Positions 25,513 through 33,811 of a DNA stretch of 50,793 bases are shown piece after piece; position 1 is the first letter of the stretch; the number at the start of each line of letters is the position of its first letter. The DNA comes from Spirochaetales bacterium (GTDB taxonomy: Bacteria; Spirochaetota; Spirochaetia; DSM-2461), in NCBI GenBank assembly GCA_028532905.1, contig JAQQAM010000084.1:1-50793 (forward strand). Direction: 5' to 3'. The notes beneath the pieces were generated by a model that worked only from the letters and a program-made list of their open reading frames with translations, was not told the DNA's origin and searched no databases. The translations under genes and the position numbers were made by a program.

Positions 25513-25528
25513 ATGAATACGAATACAA
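25513..25528 (+). promoter_or_regulatory. LacI-type operator overlapping the -10 of the LacI gene
   Basis: ATGAATACGAATACAA matches the 16-base site at 16125-16140 at 13 positions and has the same central CG. It overlaps a -10-like TACAAT (25524-25529), and the ATG follows at 25542 with no Shine-Dalgarno between. This fits autoregulation by the LacI protein. Confidence 0.6.
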
Positions 25529-25541
25529 TAAGAATAATCAT

Positions 25542-26522
25542 ATGAAAGTAGACAGTTACCTGATCGCAAAAGTTGTAGGAGTCTCACAGGCCACAGTGTC
25601 CCGGGCCTTCAGTAATCCCGATAAAGTGGCACCCGCCACCAGACAGAAAATTATGGAAGCGGCCGCCTCCATGGGCTATAAACCCGACAGAAATGCCAGT
25701 GCCCTGCGGCGTAAAGGAACCAATACCATCCTTCTGCTCCATATCAAAAGAGGGGGCGGCGACTACTGGACCAATGTGAAAAGAAACTACTGGATCTTCT
25801 CGGAAGCCCTCCTCTCACTGACCGCATTTTTTGAAAAACAGACCTGGCTTTTTGAGATCAAACAGATCAACTCAGTTTTCACACTGTCCGAGGCGCTCAT
25901 CAAGGAACACTGTGACGGTGTCATTATTTTTGATTATGTAACAGACGAAGAATCGGCTCATATCGCCGGATGGGATATTCCCTATGTAATCTGTCACCGG
26001 TCCATGCAGCTGGAGACATACAATCATTCGGCCACAGACAACCGGGCGGGAGGAAGAATACAGGGAGAATATCTGAAAGACCTGTGCTGCCGTACTCCTG
26101 TCTACGTTATGGATGAAGAAGACCCTTTTACCCATCACCTGAGACGGGAAGGCTTTCATTCCGTTTATCCTGATGCCCTGGTCATCAACTCTGCTGATCC
26201 GGATATCATTAAGAATGAGATCATGAACTTGATGGATAAAGGGAAAATCGATTCCATTGCCTTCGTAAACGACATGCATCTGGTGAAGACTGTGACCCGT
26301 TTATACAGAAAGAGCTACTTTATTCAGGATCTGTTCCCCTTAATCGGCTATGACAACAGTACGGAACTTCTGGTACTGGACAGAAAACCGGCTACCATCG
26401 ATATCGGAATAGGTGGGATATACAGAGACGGGGCTGCCGAACTGCTGAAGCTGATAAGAGGAGAAACCGATTTTATCAGTCTGGTTCACCAGCCGGAACT
26501 GGTTCCCCCGCCAGAAGCCTGA
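25542..26522 (+). CDS. LacI-family transcriptional regulator
   Basis: 326 residues. The N-terminal helix-turn-helix and hinge are clear: LIAKVVGVSQATVSRAFSNP, then KIMEAAASMGYKPDRNASAL. The C-terminal part is a periplasmic-binding-protein-like effector domain (DGVIIFDYVTDEE; VNDMHLVKTV; PLIGYDNSTELL). A probable repressor; its own promoter and that of the sulfatase/ABC operon contain the same operator type. No ribosome site precedes the ATG, and the mRNA leader seems very short. It ends 20 bases from the convergent flavodoxin-like gene. Confidence 0.93.
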   Translation: MKVDSYLIAKVVGVSQATVSRAFSNPDKVAPATRQKIMEAAASMGYKPDRNASALRRKGTNTILLLHIKRGGGDYWTNVKRNYWIFSEALLSLTAFFEKQTWLFEIKQINSVFTLSEALIKEHCDGVIIFDYVTDEESAHIAGWDIPYVICHRSMQLETYNHSATDNRAGGRIQGEYLKDLCCRTPVYVMDEEDPFTHHLRREGFHSVYPDALVINSADPDIIKNEIMNLMDKGKIDSIAFVNDMHLVKTVTRLYRKSYFIQDLFPLIGYDNSTELLVLDRKPATIDIGIGGIYRDGAAELLKLIRGETDFISLVHQPELVPPPEA

Positions 26523-26541
26523 AATTCTGCTTAAAGGGGAA

Positions 26542-27012
26542 TCAGGAAAATGCCTTAATAACAGTATCCAGGTTTTCCCATTTTTCCCTGTGAACCGCTC
26601 CGCTGCTTTTGTTGATTTTCTCCATCATGTTCCGGATAAATCCGCTGTAGTCATCGGGAATATAACGCCCCCCGGCATGCACTGCCGCAACAGCATGTGA
26701 CCGGAGTTCTTCTTTGAAGTTTTTCTCAAAGGGCAGCCGATACTCTTCCGTGTCCAGACCGCCCAGAACAAAAGCCAGCTTTTTGGTTAATAGAGCTTTT
26801 TCATTTTTTCTGGCATAGGCTTTGATTTTCCGGGGCTGCATGCCGGCCCGGAATGCACCGCAGAGAATAACAGCGTCGTAGTCCTTCAAATCGGCTTTGC
26901 TTTTGGACTTCAGATCCAGAAGGGCCGCATGGCTTCCCAGGGCTTTCTGAACCCGTTCCGCCGCCTCCTTGATAAACCCTTTTCCCGAAACATACACGAT
27001 CAGTGTTTTCAT
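26542..27012 (-). CDS. Flavodoxin-like protein (protoporphyrinogen-oxidase/HemG-like group)
   Basis: 156 residues with a flavodoxin fold: MKTLIVYVSGKGFIKEAAERV (FMN phosphate loop, atypical), DLKDYDAVILCGAFRAGMQP and KKLAFVLGGLDTEEY. It is close in layout to menaquinone-dependent HemG-type proteins, but the phosphate loop GKGFIKEA differs from the standard T-x-T-G-x-T-x-x, so flavin binding and activity are uncertain. AAGGAGG precedes the ATG. It follows the second gntP gene after 34 bases and is probably co-transcribed, though no functional link is obvious. Confidence 0.72.
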   Translation of the reverse strand: MKTLIVYVSGKGFIKEAAERVQKALGSHAALLDLKSKSKADLKDYDAVILCGAFRAGMQPRKIKAYARKNEKALLTKKLAFVLGGLDTEEYRLPFEKNFKEELRSHAVAAVHAGGRYIPDDYSGFIRNMMEKINKSSGAVHREKWENLDTVIKAFS

Positions 27013-27046
27013 TTATCCCACCTCCTTACAGCTAACGGGACCACCC

Positions 27047-28432
27047 CTACAACAGTATTAATGCTAAAACCACCACAGCAAAAATCGTAGCCAGCCCCTG
27101 AATCAGAGTGGCCATGGTCAGTGTCTTATATGATGTTTTAACATCCATACCGGCAAATTGTGTCACTACCCAGAAATAAGAATCATTGGCATGGGTCACC
27201 ACCATGGCTCCCGCACCGATGCTCATAACAGTCAGGATGGCTCCCATCTGGCTGTCCAGGCCGAATGAGGCGAGCAGAGGGGCGACTATGGCCGAGGTTG
27301 TTACCAGAGCTGTTGTGGAAGAACCCTGAGCCGTTTTGAGAGCGGCTGCAATAAAGAAGGGAACCAGAATACCCAGGCTCCATCCGCTCATGGCCGTTCC
27401 CAGTATGGTGGAAATGGAAGTAGCCTTGATTATGGCACCGAAGGCTCCCCCCGCTCCTGTAATCAGGATAAAAGGGCCTGCGATTTTCACCCCCTGTCCG
27501 ATCCACAGCATCAGAACCTCTTCATCCAGCCTGGGGGCCAGTTTCAGGGCGAACAGGAAGCCTATAAGAATGGCGATAAGAGGTTTACCCAGAAACATCA
27601 TCAGGTTCAGGAGGATAGAACCCTCCCCTGTTCCGGCGGCAAGTGCGGCTATTGTGCCCATTCCCATCAGAAAGATTGGAACCAGAATGGGAGAGAAGGA
27701 CCAGAAGGGGGGGGGCAGCTCGCCGTATTTACTGCTGATAGAACCCTCTTCAGTCTCCAGGTCCAGGAGCATGGCCTCTTCATTCTCAATATCTTCGGGA
27801 ATCTGTACCTTCTTACCGATGTACCTGGCCCAGAGGATGCCGGCGGTCATGGGAAATACAGAGACAACCAGTCCGATCAGAATCACAAGACCCAGACTGT
27901 TTTCAAGCCCCAGGTTGGCCGCAGCGGCAATCGGACCTGGTGTGGGGGGAACCAGATTATGGGAGGCGTACAGCCCGGTGGACAGGGCAACAACCATCAT
28001 AACGGCCGATACATGGGTCTTTTTTGTTACCGATTTTCTCAGTGAAGAGAGAATGATATAGCCTGAGTCACAGAAAACGGGAATGGACACAAACCAGCCG
28101 ATAATGCTCATGGCCACTTCCGGCCGTTTGGGCCCGGCGGCTTTGATCAGGGTATCCGCAATTCTGAGAGCAGCCCCCGATTTTTCCAGAAAGACACCGA
28201 TAATGGTTCCCAGAACAATAACAATTCCGATATACGCCAGGATGCCCCCGAATCCCTCCCTGATGACAGATTCGACCTCCATCACATTAAACTGTCCCAG
28301 GGCAGAGGCTCCCAGTCCCACAAGGAGAGAGGCAAAGATCAAAGCTATAAAAGGGTGAATATTATAGACCGATGTGGCCACGACGATCAGAACAATGGAC
28401 AGGACAAACAGGATTATCATTAACAGGCCCAT
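27047..28432 (-). CDS. GntP-family sugar-acid/proton symporter (copy 2)
   Basis: About 461 residues, many transmembrane helices, with GntP blocks VVLGTIIGVFLEKSGAA, SIPVFCDSGYIILSSL, PPTPGPIAAA and HANDSYFWVV. GntP carriers move gluconate or related acids with protons. The ATG at 28432 has GGGAG five bases upstream and is preferred to the GTG at 28438. It is closely similar along its whole length to the gene just upstream, so the two are a tandem duplication. A terminator and a possible regulator half-site (TAGTACAG, 28457-28464) lie between the copies. Confidence 0.92.
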   Translation of the reverse strand: MGLLMIILFVLSIVLIVVATSVYNIHPFIALIFASLLVGLGASALGQFNVMEVESVIREGFGGILAYIGIVIVLGTIIGVFLEKSGAALRIADTLIKAAGPKRPEVAMSIIGWFVSIPVFCDSGYIILSSLRKSVTKKTHVSAVMMVVALSTGLYASHNLVPPTPGPIAAAANLGLENSLGLVILIGLVVSVFPMTAGILWARYIGKKVQIPEDIENEEAMLLDLETEEGSISSKYGELPPPFWSFSPILVPIFLMGMGTIAALAAGTGEGSILLNLMMFLGKPLIAILIGFLFALKLAPRLDEEVLMLWIGQGVKIAGPFILITGAGGAFGAIIKATSISTILGTAMSGWSLGILVPFFIAAALKTAQGSSTTALVTTSAIVAPLLASFGLDSQMGAILTVMSIGAGAMVVTHANDSYFWVVTQFAGMDVKTSYKTLTMATLIQGLATIFAVVVLALILL

Positions 28433-28532
28433 AAACACTCCCGATGATATGAATGATAGTACAGTGCTGAACTACGGTTTATCATGTTAGCACAGATTCG
28501 TGAACAGGATGAGTAATGATTTCAATTCTTTT

Positions 28533-28572
28533 ATAAATAAAAGGAGCCCCTGCTGCAATCAGTCAGGAGCTC
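28533..28572 (-). terminator. Rho-independent terminator between the two gntP copies
   Basis: On the minus strand GAGCTCCTG and CAGGGGCTC (over 28564-28572 and 28544-28552) form a 9-pair stem with one G-U pair and an 11-base loop, followed by CTTTTATTT. It lies 24 bases after the stop of the first copy, so the second copy is either read through or has its own promoter. Confidence 0.7.
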
Positions 28573-28595
28573 ACGAGGGAGTAAATTATCTCAAT

Positions 28596-29981
28596 CTATA
28601 AAAGAATGAGGGAGAGAACAAAGACAACCACAATACCTGTGATTCCCTGTATAAGGGTGGCCAGAGTCTGTGACTTGTAAGCCGTCTTAACATCCATTCC
28701 AGTAAACTCGGCAACAACCCAGAAGTAGGAGTCGTTAGCGTGAGATACAGTCATGGCACCAGCACCGATACTCATAACAGTCAGTACCGCACCCATTGTG
28801 GAATCCAGTCCCAGGGAAGCCAGGAGAGGAGCCATAAGGGCTGATGTTGTAACAAGGGCCGTAGTTGAAGATCCCTGTGCTGTTTTAAGGGCTGCTGCTA
28901 TAAAGAAGGGAACAAGGATACCAATGCTCCATCCGCTCATGGTTTCACCCAGGTAGGCTGCCACAGGAGTCGCCTTGATGATGGCTCCGAAAGCGCCGCC
29001 GGCACCGGTGATCAGGATGATGGGCCCGGCAATCTTGATTCCTTCGCCGATCCATTTCATCAGAACTTCTTCATCCAGCTTGGGAGCCAGTCCCAGAGAG
29101 ATGACAAATCCCACAAGGAGAGCCATAACGGGCTTACCGAAAAACTTGAACAGATTGGCTATAAAACCGGTACCCATCAGATCTCCGGGAAAGGAGGCAA
29201 CGGTTCCCAGAGCAATCAGTACAATGGGAATCAGGATAGGAGCAAAAGCCATAAATGTGGAAGGAAGTTTTCCATATTTTTCTTCGATCAGCTCTTCTTC
29301 GGCATCAAGACCCTGAGCAAATGCCGCTTCATTATCCAGGTCTTCCTGAATTTTTACTTTGGTTCCCATGAACTTAGCCCAGGCAAAACCGGCCAGCATG
29401 GTGAAGATGGAAACAACAATACCCACAAGGATAACCAGACCGAGGCTGTCTTCCAGTCCCAGGTTACCGGCAGCCGCAATGGGGCCGGGTGTGGGGGGAA
29501 CCAGCGTATGGGAAGCATACAGACCGGTTGCCAGAGCAACACTCATCATGGTTGCCGAAACTTTGGCTTTCCTGGTTACAGACTTTCTTAAGGCAGAAAG
29601 AATGACATAACCCGAATCACAGAATACAGGGATGGAAACAAACCATCCGATAATGCTCATGGCCAGTCCGGGTCTCTTGGGACCCACCATCTTCAAAATG
29701 GTATCTGCCATTTTGATAGCCGCACCGGATTTTTCAAGAAAAACACCAATGATGGTACCCAGAACAATAACAATACCGATATACGCCAGGATTCCGCCAA
29801 ATCCGCTGCGAATGGTCGTCTCCACCGCCATGACATCAAACTGGCCGAACGCGGCCGCCCCCAGTCCCACAAACAGTGCTGCAAAAAGCAGTGCAATAAA
29901 GGGATGCAGTTTAAATACTGATGTAGCAACTACGATCAGAACGATTGAAGCAACAAGCAATAAAATCATCATTAAACCCAT
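28596..29981 (-). CDS. GntP-family sugar-acid/proton symporter (copy 1)
   Basis: 461 residues with the same architecture as the downstream copy: FGGILAYIGIVIVLGTIIGV, VSIPVFCDSGYVILSALRKS, LVPPTPGPIAAAG and SHANDSYFWVVAEF. GGAGG lies eight bases before the ATG. It is the first gene after the GntR regulator on the same strand, and its upstream region carries two palindromes likely bound by that regulator. Substrate is probably gluconate or another sugar acid, unproven. Confidence 0.93.
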   Translation of the reverse strand: MGLMMILLLVASIVLIVVATSVFKLHPFIALLFAALFVGLGAAAFGQFDVMAVETTIRSGFGGILAYIGIVIVLGTIIGVFLEKSGAAIKMADTILKMVGPKRPGLAMSIIGWFVSIPVFCDSGYVILSALRKSVTRKAKVSATMMSVALATGLYASHTLVPPTPGPIAAAGNLGLEDSLGLVILVGIVVSIFTMLAGFAWAKFMGTKVKIQEDLDNEAAFAQGLDAEEELIEEKYGKLPSTFMAFAPILIPIVLIALGTVASFPGDLMGTGFIANLFKFFGKPVMALLVGFVISLGLAPKLDEEVLMKWIGEGIKIAGPIILITGAGGAFGAIIKATPVAAYLGETMSGWSIGILVPFFIAAALKTAQGSSTTALVTTSALMAPLLASLGLDSTMGAVLTVMSIGAGAMTVSHANDSYFWVVAEFTGMDVKTAYKSQTLATLIQGITGIVVVFVLSLILL

Positions 29982-30005
29982 TTTAAGTCCTCCAAAACTT
30001 TTTAT

Positions 30006-30093
30006 TCTGTATTACAGATTTAGATATTCACTTAAATAAATTGATTAAAAACCCATTTTATTCAATAAAACACTCAAACCTGTACTACAGGTT
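30006..30093 (-). promoter_or_regulatory. Two palindromic operators upstream of gntP copy 1
   Basis: TCTGTA-T-TACAGA (30006-30018) and AACCTGTA-C-TACAGGTT (30077-30093) are perfect odd-length palindromes sharing the core CTGTA-N-TACAG, with centres about 73 bases (seven helical turns) apart. The form, short arms around one base, fits FCD/FadR-type GntR operators. They lie between the regulator gene and the permease gene, so a loop-forming repressor is plausible. Nothing else is evident in this 287-base gap. Confidence 0.62.
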
Positions 30094-30268
30094 CAAATAT
30101 TAACATGGGTTTCTGGATCTGACAAAGGAAAAGTTCATTTTTTTTTAAAATCGTGAAAATCAGAAAAAACAGGAGGAAGGGTCAGTGCAGAATCAGGACA
30201 GATTCAGAGTCTGTCAAAGAGAAAAAGGAGGTAAGAGAGTCTTAACGTGACAGGGTAAAAATGTGAGA

Positions 30269-30994
30269 TCAGAGAGTATTGAAAAGCCAGGGATTCCAGC
30301 GTTTTTTATCGGTCTCGGCACCCTCTTCCGGACCGGTCTGTCTGCGGAAAACAATCTTCTTCAGATGTCTGACAGAATACAGGACAGCCAGTTCAACATC
30401 ATTTTCCTTGATGCTCTTATAGATCCGTTTATGCTCGGTGACCAGCTCTTCCAGATCATGACCGGCGTACTCTTTTCGGGCATTGCTCTGCAGCATATCC
30501 CAGATCAGCAGATTGAGGTTGTGAAGCAGGTCATTCCCTGTCAGCTTGGAGATGGCTGTATGAAAGGCCCGGTCCATTTCAAAAAAAGCTTTACGGTTTT
30601 TCACCTCTTTCACCATGGCTTTCATGGCTTCATCCAGCTGGTGGTAGTCGTTCTGTTCATGATTGTTCAGACACATCTCGACACAGAGCTTATCCAGAGC
30701 CGTACGGACTTCCATGATTTCATTGAAATCGACACTATTGACCTTGAGGGCCGGAAGCATCACATTCCGGAAACTATCCATTCCCTGTTCGGCCACATAG
30801 GAACCGCCGCCCTTCTTCTTATACACCAGTCCGATAGCCGTCAGTTTATCCAGCGCTGCCCGGACCGGTCCCCTGGAAACATCAAATCGGGAACAGAGCT
30901 CCGACTCGGAAGGGAGTTTGTCTCCGGTGGTCAGATCTCCTTTGACAATCATCTGTTCAAGGTATTCGTAGATAGCGGTGCTCTTGGGTTCCAT
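30269..30994 (-). CDS. GntR-family regulator, FadR/FCD subfamily
   Basis: 241 residues. The N-terminal winged helix is typical: YEYLEQMIVKGDLTTGDKLPSESELCSRFDVSRGPVRAAL, and the C-terminal all-helical FCD effector domain follows (EIMEVRTALDKLCVEM; FHTAISKLTGNDLL). FCD regulators usually respond to sugar or organic acids, matching the adjacent GntP carriers. No Shine-Dalgarno precedes the ATG. The 234-base gap to the divergent kinase gene holds a small CCGGG/CCCGG hairpin (31107-31122) and a 9-base direct repeat TGCCATCAT, with nothing clearly functional. Confidence 0.92.
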   Translation of the reverse strand: MEPKSTAIYEYLEQMIVKGDLTTGDKLPSESELCSRFDVSRGPVRAALDKLTAIGLVYKKKGGGSYVAEQGMDSFRNVMLPALKVNSVDFNEIMEVRTALDKLCVEMCLNNHEQNDYHQLDEAMKAMVKEVKNRKAFFEMDRAFHTAISKLTGNDLLHNLNLLIWDMLQSNARKEYAGHDLEELVTEHKRIYKSIKENDVELAVLYSVRHLKKIVFRRQTGPEEGAETDKKRWNPWLFNTL

Positions 30995-31228
30995 TGTTTA
31001 TAAGATACAGGGAATAGAGTCAAAAGTACAAGATTATAAAGATTCAAGATGGCTGTACGGGGTCTGCTTCTTTCATTTCCGTCCCTGCCATCATTCCTGC
31101 CATCATCCGGGCACAGGCCCGGGGACAGACGTTTCAGGCAGTGGGAAAAATGGAATTACAGGAAAAAATGGGCTAATATTATATGTAATTGAAGATGTTT
31201 TCAGTCGGACTGAAGAAGGTGCCGGGGC

Positions 31229-33685
31229 ATGTTAAAGTCACTGAAAGTAAGGATTCTCACAGGTATTCTGGGTATTGTCCTGCTGACGAACATCTCCAAT
31301 ATGTTTCTGGTTCAGAAAACAACAGAGAATGTTCTGTATGAAGCCCAGAAAGATAATGCCTTCAATCAGATCAACACAGTGTTCCTCAATGTAGAAAATC
31401 AGTATGAAAGTATTCTGTTCCACAGGGATTCCTCACTGGAACGAAGAAAATCCGAACTGAAAAACCTGAACACCATTGCCCTGACCATTGTTCAGGATTC
31501 ATATAACGACTTTACAGAGGGACGGCTCAGCGAAGAGGCGGCACAGAAACAGGCCATACGGCACATCAAAGATATGAGATATGACAAAGATGTGGGATAC
31601 TTCTGGATCAATGATACCGGGCGCCCCTTCCCCCGGATGATCATGCACCCCACCTTCCCCGAACTGGACGGAACCATTCTGGACAGCCCCGACTTTAACA
31701 AGGCTATGGGAATGGATAAGAACCTTTTTGTCGCCTTTGTAGATGTCTGTCTGAAACAGGGAGAGGGATATGTGGATTACCTGTGGCCGAAACCGACGCC
31801 TGACGGGCTGACAGAGGAACAGCCCAAGTTGTCATACGGCATCCTTTTTGAAGAGTGGAACTGGATTATCGGTACAGGAGTCTACATAGATGATATTGAA
31901 AAGGATGTACAGAAGAGGATCAATGCCGTTCTGGCGGAATTGAAAACAACCTTCTCAAAAGTGGACTACCTGGATAACGGGTATATGTTCATATTCAATG
32001 GAGAGAAGCAATTTCTGATTCACCCTTCTCTGGAAGGTACCGATGGAAGCGGCAGAATCAATCCGGCAACAGGCAAACCTCTTATGGAGGAACAGATTGC
32101 CGCCTCCCGGACTCCGGAGATTCCCTTTGAATACATTTGGAACAAACCCCAGTATCCCGATGAGTACAGATTCTGGAAACTCGCCTATATCAGGTATTTT
32201 GAGCCTCTGGACTGGTATATTGTATCCTCGGTCTATATAGATGAGATTCTAAACCCCGCCAGAGAACTGACGCGGCGGATTATTCTGTTCTCGGTAGTTT
32301 TTATAGCAGCTGCTGTCATCCTCTCCCTTATCCTGTCCCAGAACCTGACTAGACCTCTGCAGAAGCTGATGATGGCTGCCCGGGAGATAGAAAAAGGAGA
32401 ATCCACGGACGGTGAGATCCCTGTGAGCGGAACCATGGAAACCATGGAACTTGGGATCATACTGGGCAATATGATCAGATCCATAAACAAGGCCGGAGAT
32501 CAGCTCAGGAGGGCTCAGAAGATGGAAACGGTCGGCACCCTGGCCGGCGGACTGGCCCATGACTTCAATAATATGCTGGGAGGCATTATCGGAACCCTCT
32601 CGCTCATTGAAAACAGGCTGGAAAGTGATGACTGTATTGAAAAGGAAACTCTGGACAGCTATGTGGAGATCATGAAGGACTGCAGTTTGAGAGCAGCCAA
32701 CATGGTGCAGCAGCTCCTCTCTCTCTCCCGCAAACAGGAAATGACCCTGACCCAGCTAGATCTGAACACAATAATCAAAAATGTGATGAAGATTTGCCAA
32801 AACTCCTTTGACAAGTCTATCCAGTTGAATCCGGTTTACCTGAACAGACCTGCCCTGATCAGAGCCGATGGTTCACAGATCGAACAGTCCCTGCTGAACT
32901 TCTGTATCAATGCAGAACATGCCATGACCCTGATGCGGAGCAAGGGCGAATCCTGGGGAGGTCTCTTGACCGTATCCATTGATCCCCTGACAACTGATGA
33001 TTATTTCTGTCAGATTCATCCGGAAGCCCGGCTGGGGGACTACTATGTTTTATCCGTTAAAGACACAGGCGTTGGAATGGATATGACCACTGTCGCCAAA
33101 ATTTTCAATCCCTTCTTCACAACAAAAAAGAAGGGGGAAGGCTCGGGACTGGGACTCTCAATGGTCTACAACATCATCAAACAGCATGACGGTTTCATCG
33201 ATGTATACACAGAACCGGATGTGGGAACGAATATGAAGATTTTCCTTCCGGCCCTGAGCCAGGATGAAATTGAAGAGATGAAAAAGCGCTCCCCCAAGGT
33301 GATTCCCCGGGGAGAAGGACTTATCCTGGTAGTGGACGATGAGAAGGCGATGCGTCAAACGGCACAGGAGATTCTCACCACAAACGGCTACCGTGTACTG
33401 ATGGCGCACAACGGTATAGAAGGCCTGGATCAGTTCAAAGAGCACCACAATGAGATTGATGCGGTTCTACTGGACATGGCCATGCCCGAAATGTCCGGAA
33501 AGGAGTGCTTTATTGAGATGAAAGCCATAGACCCCTCCCTGAAAGTGGTTCTCACATCGGGCTTCAGACAGGATGAACGGGTCAACGACCTGATGGCCAT
33601 GGGGGTAAAGGTCTTTGTTCAGAAACCCTACACCTTTGAGAATCTGGCAGAAGTGTTCCACAGGCTGTTCAAAGAAAACGGATAG
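31229..33685 (+). CDS. Hybrid sensor histidine kinase with double Cache sensor and receiver domain
   Basis: 818 residues. A first membrane helix near residues 8-26 and a second near 350-370 bracket an extracytoplasmic double-Cache region (DVGYFWINDTGRPFPRMIMHP; later YMFIFNGEKQFLIHP). A HAMP segment follows, then a HisKA domain with phospho-His444 (GGLAHDFNNML), an ATPase domain (DTGVGMD; GSGLGLSMVY) and a C-terminal receiver with Asp749 (VLLDMAMPEMSG). It should sense a small organic ligand. No response-regulator gene with an output domain is adjacent, so its partner is elsewhere or it acts through the downstream clusters. A small hairpin ACCGGG/CCCGGT follows at 33694-33708. Confidence 0.92.
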   Translation: MLKSLKVRILTGILGIVLLTNISNMFLVQKTTENVLYEAQKDNAFNQINTVFLNVENQYESILFHRDSSLERRKSELKNLNTIALTIVQDSYNDFTEGRLSEEAAQKQAIRHIKDMRYDKDVGYFWINDTGRPFPRMIMHPTFPELDGTILDSPDFNKAMGMDKNLFVAFVDVCLKQGEGYVDYLWPKPTPDGLTEEQPKLSYGILFEEWNWIIGTGVYIDDIEKDVQKRINAVLAELKTTFSKVDYLDNGYMFIFNGEKQFLIHPSLEGTDGSGRINPATGKPLMEEQIAASRTPEIPFEYIWNKPQYPDEYRFWKLAYIRYFEPLDWYIVSSVYIDEILNPARELTRRIILFSVVFIAAAVILSLILSQNLTRPLQKLMMAAREIEKGESTDGEIPVSGTMETMELGIILGNMIRSINKAGDQLRRAQKMETVGTLAGGLAHDFNNMLGGIIGTLSLIENRLESDDCIEKETLDSYVEIMKDCSLRAANMVQQLLSLSRKQEMTLTQLDLNTIIKNVMKICQNSFDKSIQLNPVYLNRPALIRADGSQIEQSLLNFCINAEHAMTLMRSKGESWGGLLTVSIDPLTTDDYFCQIHPEARLGDYYVLSVKDTGVGMDMTTVAKIFNPFFTTKKKGEGSGLGLSMVYNIIKQHDGFIDVYTEPDVGTNMKIFLPALSQDEIEEMKKRSPKVIPRGEGLILVVDDEKAMRQTAQEILTTNGYRVLMAHNGIEGLDQFKEHHNEIDAVLLDMAMPEMSGKECFIEMKAIDPSLKVVLTSGFRQDERVNDLMAMGVKVFVQKPYTFENLAEVFHRLFKENG

Positions 33686-33738
33686 ACCAGACAACCGGGG
33701 AACCCGGTCATTACAGAAAATATCTCTGTCAGGGCAGA

Positions 33739-33811
33739 AATTGTACTGAAACAAAACTAATTGTACTGCATAATTGTTGACACAATTCAAATTTCCACCC
33801 ATCATATGAAT
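33739..33811 (+). promoter_or_regulatory. Operator cluster and leaderless-type promoter of the GntR-LacI hybrid gene
   Basis: AATTGT-TGAC-ACAATT (33772-33787) is a perfect palindrome covering the -35 TTGACA (33777-33782). A 17-base spacer leads to CATCAT (33800-33805), and the ATG at 33812 follows after exactly six bases, where transcription would begin. Two related sites, AATTGTACTGAAACAAA (33739-33755) and AATTGTACTGCATAATT (33759-33775), lie 20 bases apart just upstream. Confidence 0.6.

Noticed and set aside
31081-31140. Direct repeat TGCCATCAT and small CCGGG/CCCGG hairpin between the GntR and kinase genes
   Set aside because: Short and without a T-run or promoter context; no function can be supported.
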